Of a stretch of DNA of 64,000 nt, positions 1 through 10,795 are shown in pieces. The DNA is taken from assembly GCF_018687715.1 (NCBI RefSeq), contig NC_056765.1, positions 25,423,129 to 25,487,128 on the forward strand, in the 5' to 3' direction. The translations under genes and the position numbers were made by a program. The notes beneath the pieces were generated by a model. That model had not been told where the DNA came from. It was given only the letters and a program-made list of their open reading frames with translations, and did no database searches. Every line of letters begins with the position of its first letter. The first letter of the stretch is position 1. This DNA comes from Carya illinoinensis. Taxonomy: Eukaryota; Streptophyta; Magnoliopsida; Fagales; Juglandaceae.

Positions 1-482
1 AACATATACTCAACAAAAATACATACTATATTCATAAGTCACAACTACCATATATTTCACATGCCTGAGTAGGAGCTCCGACTCAGATACATCAGATACA
101 TACATTAACACACTTACCCTACGAAAATACATAAATTCATAAGTTACAAGTCGGCGGATACTTCACAGACCTAAATTAGAGACTTGACTCTGATACCGGA
201 AAGAAAATTTTAGATACAAGAGCAGTGACTTAGAACAGATAAGACCATCCTGTATACGCGCAATGACTGCTGCTACTGTACCACTGAAGATCTCAGAGCT
301 GCCCTAAAAAATTGACCGTGACAAATGGGCTAGCAAAGAGCCCTTATGACCCCATGCCTAATTAGCATTAAACAAGGCCAGACAATCTCATGATAAGATG
401 CATTCCACTCAAAAGCCAAACAGAAATGCAAATTGAAATTACGAGATTGACTTTAAATAACACCTAGAAGAGGAGAAAGGAA

Positions 483-519
483 GGGGGGAGGGGGGGGGGG
501 GGGGGGGGGGGGGGGAGGG
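483..519 (+). repeat. Poly-G homopolymer tract
   Basis: Almost uninterrupted G, with a central run of about 26 G bounded by single A bases. It could form G-quadruplex structure. Such runs are often miscounted in assemblies, so the exact length is unreliable. Confidence 0.9.
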
Positions 520-1163
520 TGTGAATAGGTGTATGTCACAATTCTGTCCAATTTTAATCCATGTCAAGATTAATAATATTTATTAAATTTTGAATCACCA
601 CATACATCAAATCACAATATTGAATAGAAATATAAATATGAATGATAAAACAAAACAAGCCAACCACAATACAAGGATTTTTGGTGACAACGGGAAATCA
701 TTTGAAAAACTCTTCAAAGGTAAAACAGGCAGCCTCTCCAGAACAAACCAATTCCACCATTTGAAAATTAATACAAGTTTCTTACAAACCCTTTACAGTA
801 TGAATCCCTTACTTGCTACAACAAAACAACCCATTTTGTCCCTATCATAATAGCAACCAAAACCTCTAACAATCACCAAACTTGGTTTCTCCTAGAACCT
901 CCAGTGGCTAAACTCACCTCAAATCACATGTATCACTATCTTTGTATTTTGTGTGGTTTACAAAGACTCCAAGAGAGAGAATTCTTGTAAAAGTCCAAAA
1001 AATCCTTCTCTCTTGGCACACTTGGCTGGAGTATCAATATCTGATCGGGTAACTCTATAGGCCAATTTCGTGCTCCTAGAATGGCCCTTGAACTCATCGA
1101 CTCTTTTTGGATTTCAAAATTGTATTCCTAAAAATCTGCAGTTGATCTACTCGTCAAAAACAA

Positions 1164-1501
1164 AAATCTGCAGTTGATCTGTCATGACAGGTTCCTGATG
1201 AAACACAAACTGTTCTTCAAAATTCCAGACAACATGGTCTTTATCCAGACTTCGAATTTTAAGATTTTCAAATCTCCATCTTCATCCATTACTCTTAAGT
1301 TATCTGCAAATTTTCTAAAATATCTCATCAAATAGAACATTTGTAGACAAATTGGATCTCTTATTTCAAAATCGAAATCATGAAAATCTGTAGATAAACT
1401 ATTGTGACACGTTCTTGATGAGACACAAATTCTTCAGATTTCGTCCAAACTTTGAATTCTGAGTTCTTCAAACCTTATCTTCATCTAATATTAAAAGTTA
1501 T
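1164..1501 (+). repeat. Diverged direct duplication (about 140 bp, two copies)
   Basis: Copy 1 (1164-1303) and copy 2 (1382-1501) share the same order of words: 'aaaatctg', 'gttc(c/t)tgatga', 'acacaaa', 'ttcttca', 'ccaaact/ccagactt', 'gaatt', 'atcttcatc' and 'agttat'. There are many substitutions and small gaps. It is an old duplication about 218 bp apart, of unknown origin. Confidence 0.5.
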
Positions 1502-1757
1502 AGCATTTGTAGATGAACTTGATTTCTTATTGACCTTACTCATCATCCTTATTAGATAAATCTTATCTATTAACACAAACCAAATAATTAACGTTACCCA
1601 TTGTTTTGAAACCAAATTTAGTCAATACTAAAAATACTAACAAAAGTTATATTTGGCTAGTGAAGAAGGCATCAAACTCACTACATTAGACTTGGAGCTT
1701 GTGCTAAAAGGCAGAAAAAATCTAGGGGGAGGAATGGCTCTTAGCCCACTTCATCCC

Positions 1758-1799
1758 CCCGCCCCCCCCCCCCCCCCCCCCCTCCCCCCCAAAAAAAAT
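1758..1799 (+). repeat. Poly-C tract followed by A run
   Basis: A run of about 21 C, then T, then more C and finally A bases. It sits just upstream of the LINE remnant. The proline-rich peptide readable across it is an artefact of the homopolymer. Confidence 0.85.
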
Positions 1800-1849
1800 C
1801 CCCAAAAACAAACAAAAAGTCTCCAATTTTGTTTATTTATTTTTTTATG

Positions 1850-2772
1850 TTATTTAGTAATTGTAACTTGGCCAAGCAATAATCTTGTGGTTGGCTTCCC
1901 CCAAGGATCCATTTCCAGTTTGCCCATGCCTAGAAGGATTGGGTTTTGCAAAAGGTTAACGAAATACAGCAGTGTGGGGACTACATGTGGAGGATTTGAG
2001 GACCAATTCACAGCAATATATACAGAAATTGAAGCGGGTCACTTACTTGGAACAAAACCAAGATCTAAGAAGAGCAGGAAGTTAAAGCGTCTTACTTGGG
2101 CAAATCAACAACGATGCTAAGGGAGGTAGTCCAAGTCAAGGAGGACTAGAGGGTGGGCAAAACCAGTTGTATTGTAAAGCCCAATAATTTAACTTGGAAT
2201 GTTCAGGGAATAAACAAGATTAATAAGTGTCTCCAAACTAAAAAGTTCCTCCGCTTGTTGAAAGTTGATATTGTGTGTTTTGAATTGCTTGTTCGGAGTT
2301 TGTGGAGTTGCCAATACTTAGGATGGTCCTATTTAGCTTCTAAGGGAGCTTCGGGTGGAGTATTAATTTTGTGGGATACAAGAGTGCCGGAGAGAGTTAA
2401 GAAGTGTGTCGGGGAATTTATAGTGGCTTACCTTTTTTAAAAGGTGGTAGATGATTTCGAATGGGCCTTTGCTGGAGTTTATGGGCGAAATCTAGATTGG
2501 AGGATCGGGGGAGGTGCGTCTTTGTCACAAGCAAGAGATTGGAGGATCATTCACATGGTCATCTAATCGGGCTGATCTAGATTGGATAGGTTTCTAATTT
2601 CTCCCTCTTGGGCTTTGTTCGGATCATTTCCCTATCATGGGCTTAATGTTCACGATTTCCTTGTATCTATTTCTATGCCCTCTCTCTTGTATACATCTAG
2701 TGTACTTGGCTACACCTATTGATACTAATAAATTTTTAAATATAAAAAAAGAATTAAAAAAAAGAAAAAGAT
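1850..2772 (+). mobile_element. LINE (L1-type) remnant, internally deleted
   Basis: A non-LTR retrotransposon fragment on the plus strand. Around 2040-2110 the translation is basic (KKSRKLKRL), like the end of an L1 ORF1. From 2170 to about 2640 come pieces of the endonuclease: NLTWNVQGIN, then GASGGVLILWD, then in other frames FEWAFAGVYG, FTWSSNR and SDHFPI. The sequence then jumps to a typical plant L1 3' end ('cttgtatac...gtgtacttggctac...aataaattttt') and an A-rich tail near 2742-2772. Reverse transcriptase and RNase H are absent, so several kilobases were lost between endonuclease and tail. No target duplication was found, and the left limit is approximate. Confidence 0.7.
2153..2640 (+). 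pseudogene. LINE ORF2 endonuclease fragment (EEP family)
   Basis: The N-terminal part of an L1 apurinic-type endonuclease, which in intact elements nicks target DNA to prime reverse transcription. WNVQGIN matches the WNCRG start motif of this family. The segment GGVLILWD follows in the same frame, which stops at 2440. Frame changes are needed to continue into FEWAFAGVYG and then FTWSSNR and DHFPIMG. The active-site glutamate region is altered (VCFELLVRS where the family has an xETK-like motif). It is broken and cannot make a working enzyme. Confidence 0.7.
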
Positions 2773-3996
2773 AAGGAGATTCCAAGTTTTAATGGTATTC
2801 CATGCTTATTTTGCAAAGGCACAAAGGAAAGCTTAACTAAGACCTTCACAGCAATTCACTCAGAGCAATTCAAACTTGCCTTGTTTTGACACCTTCGTGG
2901 CTCAACCAACTTGCTTGCTCAAGCTGTCCTATGTTACTATAAAAGCAAAGTCCAGAAGAACTTAAAAGGAGCTGAAAATCTCAATACTGCTTCTAAAATC
3001 AGCAAGAGCCATTTTAGTGCAAGTTAGATTGCAAATCACTTGTTCAATGCGTTCCATATAGCAAATTGAGACATAACTGAGAGGGCACAAAACCAACCTT
3101 TACTCTCATTACTGAATATTCCTCCATAACTAAATTTCCCCTTACCAATAAAAAGTTCCAATGCTCATTTCTGAGCTTGGCGCCTATACTTGGTAGTTGG
3201 CAGCTTTTTTTAGCGATCAAATCCTAAATTTGATAAAAATCTCCAAAGCTTCTCTGCAGACCTTGTTCATAACAGAGATTGGGAGAAAGTCTGGACCAAC
3301 TGTAAATAGCTCCATTGGAGTTACCTTCTTTCAAGTATCCACACATGCATTTCCACCAGAATAAACAAGAAAACACTTTTCCCTAGGTCCAGAAAAAAGT
3401 TTTTAATTTAGTAATGCTCACATCCAACAAGTAAATAAAGAAAGGAAATTATGTCCAGCTCATTAGAGAAACAAGAAGAAAACCATTTTACGAAATGTGA
3501 CCAGAAGAAAGAACATTGTAATACAGCTCATAGGACTACTCATCTTACTAAGGATTACCCCAAACAAACATCTATCCACCATCTACAATCTGAAAACTTA
3601 CGTAAGAAATGAAATAACAATTTGACAACTGACAGGTCTTAACTTCAGGGACACATCTCACTAAGGATGTTTTTTGTTTGTTAAGTTACAGAGAAAACTG
3701 AGTCCTAAACCCGCTTAATCAAGCCACAGCTTATTGGTAGAGTTCAAATAAATATTAATGAAGAACGATACTTGTCAGGTGTACTTTCATTTCCCAAAAT
3801 GGCATGTTAGTGTTGAGCTGAAGCCTTCAAATATGCAATGGGGAATTCAGTGTGATCTAGTATTAGTTCATACATGTTCGATGATTCGACCATCTATAAA
3901 CTGATAACTATAAACTCATTCCTGTTTTAAGAAGAAACGTTTATCCTAATGTATGCTACAGAAGAAGAAGCTCTGACAGTGGGCAGATGTAATGTA
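2773..3996. other. Region 3' of the DPB4-like gene, no gene recognised
   Basis: No protein-like frame is visible on either strand. It lies directly downstream of the minus-strand histone-fold gene, so it may hold that gene's missing last exons or 3' UTR. I could not find an exon encoding the expected Lys/Asp-rich tail. Confidence 0.4.
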
Positions 3997-4643
3997 CTAA
4001 CCATCAAGAGAGGCTTTAAGAGGCTTCAGGAACTCCGGAAACTCGATTTCTTCAAGCGCTTTCAGCACATCATCAGCGTTGATAGTCTGCCTCTTCGATT
4101 CCCTACATATATCATTAGCCCTGCACGCGTCCGATATCGGCAAAAGTCGGCATAGCAAAACAAAAATAAGCCTAAAATCAGCCAGGAAGAAGAAAAAAAC
4201 CATAGCCCTAGACGCATAAACTGAATAAAAATTGCTCCTACGCTACAACCCTAGCTAGAAGACAATTTTGAATAGCCACAAAAAGATCGAACCCTAAGTT
4301 TTTAAAAAAATTCGAAGAAATTGTGCGAGAGGAAAGATTTTAATTTTGGGGAAGCTTACGTAGCGGACAGGTAGTGAATGAAGATGCGAGCGCTCTCGGA
4401 GAAAGCGAGGAGGGACTCTTTGTGAACGGACATGTCGCAGTCGTGGGAGCATTGGGAGAGCTTATTCTTCACGACCCGGCGGACGATAGCTCTTGGCAGC
4501 TCCCCCGCCTCCGGTATCACTTTATCCATCTCTTTCTTTCTGCTATCAGTTGTAGCACTCACCCTTTCATCTTTGTGGGTTTCTAGGGTTTTGTTTCCCG
4601 CCATTGTTTCGGCTTTCCGAGTCCTTGAAGATGTAGAGCTCAT
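3997..4643 (-). CDS. DPB4: DNA polymerase epsilon histone-fold subunit (DPB4/POLE3 type), 3' end uncertain
   Basis: A histone-fold (CBF/NF-YB-like) protein. In other eukaryotes this family pairs with a DPB3/POLE4 partner in the DNA polymerase epsilon holoenzyme and in CHRAC-type chromatin complexes. Exon 1 spans 4643-4360 and exon 2 spans 4120-3997; the 239-bp intron has GT (4359-4358) and AG (4122-4121) ends. The joined junction reads LSA-T-AND, a conserved block. Exon 1 carries the core ELPRAIVRRVVKNKLSQC and SVHKESLLAFSESARIFIHY; exon 2 carries ANDIC..RRQT-like and ADDVLKALEEIEFPEFLKPLK. I chose the ATG at 4643; a longer frame begins only with TTG. As drawn, the product is 135 residues ending SLDG, without the charged tail usual in plant members. 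The stop overlaps a possible donor (gatg|gttagt), so one or more 3' exons may be missing or unrecognised. Confidence 0.8.
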
Positions 4644-4852
4644 ATCATTCAAAGTTTTAAATAATTATAAATTCAAAGTTGTAGCACTCACCCTTTGATT
4701 TTATCTCTTGTTGTGATATCTATGTGACTTATTAAGAAAATTTAAAAATATATTTAAAATAAAATGATACCAACAAATATAAAAAAAGAAATACTAAAAT
4801 CTTATATTTTTCCTATCATTTTATGTTAGTATTTTTAATATTTTAAATAGTA
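4644..4852. promoter_or_regulatory. Upstream region of the DPB4-like gene
   Basis: AT-rich DNA 5' of the minus-strand gene. There are several TA-rich stretches but no single convincing TATA box. A MITE-like element begins at about 4853, so the undisturbed proximal promoter is about 200 bp. Confidence 0.3.
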
Positions 4853-5054
4853 GCGTGCTAGAGACACCGTTGGGGTTCTCGTTAGGTTTAAAAAATATTT
4901 TTTTTAATTTTTTTATATCGTTTTTTAATATTTTTAAATATTTTAAAAATATTCATAATAACATTAAATAATTTTTTCTTAATCATTAAGAAAAAAAAAA
5001 CAAAAAAATTGGGAGTGTTAGCTCCCAACGAGAACCCCCTGGCCCTGCTAGGGG
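4853..5054. mobile_element. Small inverted-repeat element (MITE-like)
   Basis: The ends carry inverted repeats: 'ggggttctcgtt' at 4872-4883 pairs perfectly with 'aacgagaacccc' at 5027-5038, and the outer bases 'gtgctag' and 'ctgctagggg' pair loosely. The middle is A/T homopolymer-like DNA around 'taatcattaag'. There are no coding frames. No clear target duplication was found. Confidence 0.55.
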
Positions 5055-6167
5055 ATATAGCATTATTGTTTTAAAATAAGATACGTGACATCACATTGTG
5101 GTGCCATGTCAAATGATAAAATAGGTAATATAAATTAAGTACATGGTAACATTTCTCTTGTAAGTTCTTTTTTTTTTTTTTTTTTTTTTGTAAGTTATCA
5201 TAAGTTCATCTATTTCCATACTTGTGAAAGAGCCAATTTAGTAGGAGTGTCAAATCGTGTTAACAGGTTGAGCTCATGTCGTGTTAAAGCATATATATTA
5301 TATTATATAGGTCAATCTGAATATGACCGTTAGGCTTATTGTCTCATAATTTCAAACTACAATACGACTCATTAACATAACGGGTTGACATGACACGATT
5401 CTATTTTGACTCATTAATGAATTCTACGAAATAGATTAATACAATATAACACGATCTGTTTCAACCCGTTTATGTTAATGGGTTGAACAAATTCAAAATT
5501 AACCCATTTGACTTGGTTAATTTTATATAAATATTAAAATCAAAATATCTAAAAAAATATATATAAAACCAACTATAAGTCCAAAATTACAATCCAAATA
5601 ATAAATATATGGAAATTAAAATCCCAACAATACCAAATATGATAAACACAGTCACAAAACCCTGCATAGTTAGAACACCAACCCACTGATTACATTACAC
5701 CCATGACCCATTCTCTTGTTTGACAATGACATTATAATCATCCTCCAATAAAATTCCAACAGTATCAATTCTGATAAACACATTTTGTAATAATATTAAT
5801 ATTACAATCCCAGATATGATACACACATAAATCTAAACAAATGTAGAACTTGAAGAAAGAAGTGTAGCGTCCTCCTTGTTTTTATGGTTCTCAAATTCCA
5901 TTACATCTTAAGCTAACCCGTCTAATTTCATTTCTTGTGTATCTATTAAAAAAATGACATTAATAAAAGAATTAAAATAATATTTATCCTACTTATATTT
6001 AAACACTTGTTAAAAGTAAAGGAATTAAGATAATAACTTGCAAGAACTCTTGTGGAAATTGACTTTCCAAAAAAATATTAGTAAAAGGAGACAAATCCAG
6101 ATCGTTACACATTCATTTAGTTATTATTGTTTCAAGTAGCGCTAGAGGCAGGCACAAACGAACTCCA

Positions 6168-6192
6168 CTGACGTGGCATTTTGCCACGTCAG
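6168..6192. repeat. 11-bp perfect inverted repeat around TGACGTGGCA
   Basis: The arms 'ctgacgtggca' and 'tgccacgtcag' are separated by TTT. TGACGTGG is a bZIP/TGA-type binding core in plants, so this could be a paired regulatory site or simply a hairpin inside the Mutator-like element. An A22 tract follows at about 6205-6226. Confidence 0.6.
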
Positions 6193-7542
6193 CATTTATA
6201 TTATAAAAAAAAAAAAAAAAAAAAAAGCAAACCAACGGGAATTACATTTCAAGCTCAATGGACAGCAACGGCAAATACATTTAGAAGCATTGCAGATCTC
6301 CTCTCTCTCATACCTTTCATCCTTCAGTTTTCATAAAAAGTGTTCAAACTTAGCATAGTAGGGGAAATCAGATTCTCGATTCAGGAAGCAGAAAATCGAC
6401 AAAAGAAAAGCTAATCAAGGAGGCAATCTTCTCAGATCTAAGATTTAGAAATTTTTTTTATATATTTCTGTCTCTAGATTTTTAATACTTACCAATGGAG
6501 TATTTCTATGGAGTGAGAAGGCTGGAGAAGTGAATATAGAAGGGAAATGAAGGAGAAGAAGAGCATTGAGGAGGCCTTCATAAGGCTGTTCCTATTTTAG
6601 TAGATTCAAGATCAAGAATGGTTTTAATTTTTTCAAATTATTTTAGTCACTAAAATCAGATAAATGAGAAGGTAAAGAGGGTTCTGAAAAATTTGTTAAA
6701 TGAGAAGGACACCCAATTGCTTTCAAAGTTGTTAAATAAATAATTAAATTCAAAATTAGTTTCTACCAATAGTAACTAATTTGAGGAACACGCTACTTTT
6801 GTCCTATCAATAACATTGAAATCCTTGTGACCAACCCATAATATGATGTTAAGTTTTGTATTTATCTTGCAATTTAACAACTTCCAAGGTCAAGATAGTT
6901 TTGGATTTATAGGCGGTTTGTCTAGATTGAATATTATCTAGATTTTTTTTTTGAGAGAGAATATTTTCTAAATGTTAGTTCCAATAACCTATACAAAAAC
7001 ACACTTAAAATGCTTCTTTTGACTGAAAAGATAGGTGTATAGAGATTGATGGTGCAACTATCCACTCACAATAAACAGGAGGAGACAAAAAAGAAGAAAG
7101 AAAATAAGGTTAAGCAGGAACAATAAATGAATTTCTTAATAATATAATAAAAAAAGCAAGTAATTTAATGGCACAAATGAAACATTTATCCACATTCCTT
7201 TTGTTGAACGCTATTTAATATGAAAAAAAGGATGAAATTTCATAGAAATAAATCTCCAATTTTTCAAATATTTAGTCCATAGTTTGGTATTTTTTACACA
7301 CTTTATTAATATAATTATATGCGTCATTCTTGACAACCACCCACTTGCTTTCATTGTTGATGTAGTTTTATTTGGAATTGTGTAGATGGAAAAAAAGAAA
7401 GAAGACGCATCCCGCATAGCACCTCCTACCACTAATCCACCAACCACGGTATTGTACACCTCTTTCAACAGTTGGCGTATGTTTATTTTATGTGTAGTCA
7501 TTGGTCATTTAGGTTGATTAATATTATGTTACTACATGTTAG

Positions 7543-8492
7543 GACATATCACGACCACTTTATCCATGCGTTTCAAACTACATGCCAAGTTATTACGGTC
7601 CAGTGCCTCATGCGTGGTTACCACCTTTTATGCCTCCTCCAAGTGCCAACCCATATCCATTGAGCAACCAGGTGATCGTTGGATGATAGCTTTAATTTTA
7701 TGAACTTGAATATTTGGTCTAATTATTTATTTTTTTAATTTTTTTTGGAATAACTATAGCAACAACCATGGAACTCTACAACCGCTGCTGCGTCAAGTAC
7801 TGCTACCTTGAGTAGTTCCACCATACCAATGATAAGACCTCCTCTAACTGCCTACCCATATCTATGGAGCAATCGGGTGATTATGTCTTGAAATATTTAT
7901 TGTAGTTAGTGTGTTTTAATTTTTTTTTTCTATACAATATTTGGTTTAAGTATTTATGTTAAATTTTTATTTGGAAAACTGCAGCAACAAACATGGAACT
8001 CTACGATCGTTCCCATGTCTAGTTCCCCAACCAATGTAAGCTCTAGTGTAACTGCTAGTTGTAGTGTACAAAGCAGCACTAGTGTAGCCTCTAGCTCTTG
8101 TTCAGCTTTACCAGCATTTGTTCCTCCGACGAATGCCAACCCATATCCATGTGGTAGTGAGGTAATGTGTTTGATTTTTCATATGCGTTGTCTTTTACAT
8201 TATTTAGAACATATATTATCATATAATACTTTTTTCTCCTAATTTGCAAGAAAATAAAGTGCAACAACGTAACTCTATTGAAAAGATTAGTGAGGTCACT
8301 TTACAATTGATAGACTGTGAAGAGCAGTCTACTGCCTCTTTGGGTAATACTGTTGAGACCAAAGAGGCTGGCAGTTCTGGGTCACTTCATGTCCAGCAAA
8401 CTGATGGGGATGATATTGTTAAGGATCCAAAGCCAGGGATGTGCTTTGAATCGGAGAAACATATGCTTCTCGTATTATCTACATACCATTCT
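7543..8492 (+). pseudogene. FAR1/FHY3-like 5' exons with repeated exon-intron units
   Basis: Four exon-like pieces. A is 7543-7671, B is 7760-7876, C is 7985-8161 and D is about 8247-8492. A, B and C have AG/GT borders and join in frame. A ends PPPSANPYPLSNQ; B reads QQPWNST...LTAYPYLWSNR; C reads QQTWNST...PTNANPYPCGSE; D runs to DPKPGMCFESEK, the opening of a FAR1 DNA-binding domain (a family of Mutator-transposase-derived transcription factors). Coding is lost after HMLLVLSTYHSPCNL at 8504. No start exon was identified. The acceptor of D looks damaged: 'tttgcaag', where the other exons have AG|CAACAA. It lies inside the Mutator-like element. Confidence 0.6.
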
Positions 8493-8975
8493 CCTTGTAA
8501 CCTATAATCAGCCTCGTTGACAAATTCATTGAAAAAAAGAAATCTACATTATGGACTTAAAAAGTTAACTAAAAAACTTGTCATTTCACTCAAAAAAACT
8601 GTTGCAGACTGCATGTGGTGAAAAAAAAAATTGCATTATGGACTTAAAAAGTTAACTAAAACACTTGCCATTTCACTCAAAAAAACGGCTGCAGACTGCA
8701 TGTGGTGAAAAAAAAAATCTGCATTATGGATTTAAAAAGTTAACTAAAAAACTTGTCATTTCACTCAAAAAAACAAGAGGTAAAAAATCATTATAATAAT
8801 AACAGGTCAAAAATCAAGAGGCATGTAATTTGTAAGATCAACTTTATAAGCGGCTGTTGTACTCCTAACAGGTCAAAATCTCCCAATGCACTAGTTCACT
8901 AACATATGCTTCTTGTATTATCTACATACCACACTCCTTGTAACCTATAACCAACCCCATGACAAATTCATTGTC
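8458..8975 (+). repeat. Flanking direct repeat (about 76 bp) on both sides of a tandem array
   Basis: The segment beginning 'aacatatgcttct(c/t)gtatt' and ending 'gacaaattcattg' occurs at 8458-8532 and again at 8900-8972 with about 8 differences. The first copy overlaps the end of the broken FAR1-like exon, so the second is a duplicate of coding-derived sequence. Confidence 0.65.
8540..8774 (+). repeat. Tandem repeat, about 87-bp unit, 2.7 copies
   Basis: The anchor 'cattatgga' occurs at 8547, 8634 and 8722, giving periods of 87 and 88 bp. Units share 'cttaaaaagttaactaaaa', 'catttcactcaaaaaaac' and 'gcagactgcatgtggtga'. The copies are only slightly diverged, so the array is younger than its surroundings. 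Confidence 0.8.
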
Positions 8976-9516
8976 AAACTTCCAAAAAATAAATCATCTA
9001 AATAAATTTTCATTCCTGATATAGTTTTAAACATTGGATACTCAACTACATGCAACAGAAGTAAACGCAAAAATTACTTGAAATTTGCATAGCTCATCAC
9101 ACCGTTGGAAAGGAGATGACAATGTTTTTGAAAGATGACAAAAAATGGAAAATGCTCCAAATGTTGGAAACGTAACTTATGTGGAGTTCGTGCAACAATA
9201 CATTAGAAATAAATGGTTGGGTCCACTTCGAACAAAATCCAGCTTCTCGAGTTTCAGGCATTTGCACAAAGCATGCTCTGATGAAAGCCTTTTATTCACC
9301 GTACCTCGTGCAAAGACCTAAAGTGGAGTAGTGAGTTACGCACATTGTTTCCACCGTTTAGGGTGAGGGTTGGGGAAAGGATCTCACGGAGAGAGGGAAG
9401 GGGAGGGAGGGTTAGGGTTGGGAATGAGAGGGAAGGGGAGGGAGAGCACGGGGACATTCTATGAAATACCAAACACACCATTTCGTGTTTGCAATTTACA
9501 CGATATTAACTTCAAC

Positions 9517-9555
9517 CAAACGCACCGTTTTATTTATTCTAAAACGGTGCGTTTG
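9517..9555. repeat. Perfect 16-bp-arm hairpin built on ACGGTGCGTTT
   Basis: The arms at 9517-9532 and 9540-9555 are exact complements around the 7-nt loop 'tttattc'. It follows a G/A-rich stretch (9365-9460). Function is unknown; it could be a DNA structure or a relic of a small element. Confidence 0.75.
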
Positions 9556-10795
9556 ACTCCACGTTGGATGCCGTTCGCGGGGAGTCCTCCCCCTTGTGCC
9601 TACATTTAGACTTTTCGTATTGTTCCTTTCATTTCCAAGATCCAATGCATTGACTTCGATTAAAATATTTAATTTTTAATTCTGTAGTGTATATGTAGCA
9701 TAATATACACTATTGTTGTAAGATGATGACATGATCATCATGATCCAGCAGTGTGTTGTGTGCGAATTTGTAAATTTCATATTGTTTCCATTTGATTAAT
9801 GCAACTACCAGCTAGCTCATGGAATTAAGTATGTTAATTCTACCTGCACTACTTCTGATCAATGTGACACATGCTCTGGCTTGTTAGAGAAAACTCATTA
9901 AACTAAAATACTTATTAAACCAAAAGGCATAAGTATAATCTAGAGTATCTCATGGATCATGACTCACAACTGCATGTAGCATCCTCAATCTTATTTAATA
10001 AAATAAAAATAATGTTACCTTTCTGGCCATATAACCAATCTCTTGTGCAGACTAATGTTTCAACAATATTTACTTTCAGTATACTCTTAAACTGATTAAT
10101 GATACGCCCACTAACACTAAAAGTAGATTAAGATACAACTGTAGAAACTGGAAGATAAGGATATCAAGATACAACTATAGAAAATGTCATGAGTCATATA
10201 AGCAAGATCAGGATAATGAAATTCATTTCCTTTTGAAAAGAAAATAATATCAAGTTTTGTATTTCTATCTGGTAATCTACCTTAGGTTCATCCAAGTAAA
10301 GCACCAATTAGCTTTTTCGCATATGGGTAGCAAGATCATCATTTTCAAATGAAGAAGAAGAAGAAGAAGGTTTGTGAGAGAGTTAGAGATGGCCTTGGAT
10401 GCCATGAGAGTTTGAGACGACTGAGTGGCTAGTAGCTGAACGACGAGGCTGCGACTTGTGAGGGAGGTGGTGGCGTGGGTTAGGGTTTTGAAGATGAATG
10501 TCTAAGACTGAAATTGTGAATTTGTGAGGGTCCGAGGGTGAGACTCAAGACTGTGGGGGTGGCATAGTCACTTATGGTTTTTCAGTTTTTAGGTTAAGGA
10601 TAAAAATGTAATTTTAATTTTCTTAATGGGTTATAATGGGTTGACCCATTAGTGACCCGTTAAATAATCATGTCTTAACAGGTTAACCTGTTTTGACCCA
10701 AACTTGTTAAGGCTAAATTTAAATCCTCTATTATCGTGTTATGTTTGTGTTAGGTTAACAAGTCGTGTCATATATTATCACCCATACAATCTAGT

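Larger units (their letters stand above)
1..1849. other. Intergenic DNA, no gene recognised
   Basis: No reading frame here resembles a known protein. The stretch is AT-rich with some CT-rich parts. It holds a poly-G run, a diverged direct duplication and a poly-C run, listed separately. Positions 1-190 also contain two loosely similar copies of a sequence around the words 'attcataagt' and 'gactc'. I see no promoter or terminal repeat that I can defend. Confidence 0.5.
5243..10786. mobile_element. Mutator-like element (5.5 kb) with near-perfect 9-bp target duplication
   Basis: The left end (aggagtgtcaaatcg) and right end (complement of tatgggtgataatatatgac) are related to the two ends of the smaller element at 29918-30443. 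About 380 bp align at the left and about 150 bp at the right. The flanks are 'caatttagt' at 5234-5242 and 'caatctagt' at 10787-10795, a 9-bp duplication with one mismatch, as expected for Mutator-like elements. Inside lie FAR1-like exons, tandem repeats and hairpins, but no recognisable transposase. It is probably a non-autonomous element that captured host or FAR1-type sequence. Which of the inner parts belong to the original element is unclear. Confidence 0.7.

Noticed and set aside
1653..2120. 155-residue frame with a Pro-rich stretch as a host protein
   Set aside because: The Pro run is a poly-C artefact and the rest leads into LINE sequence.
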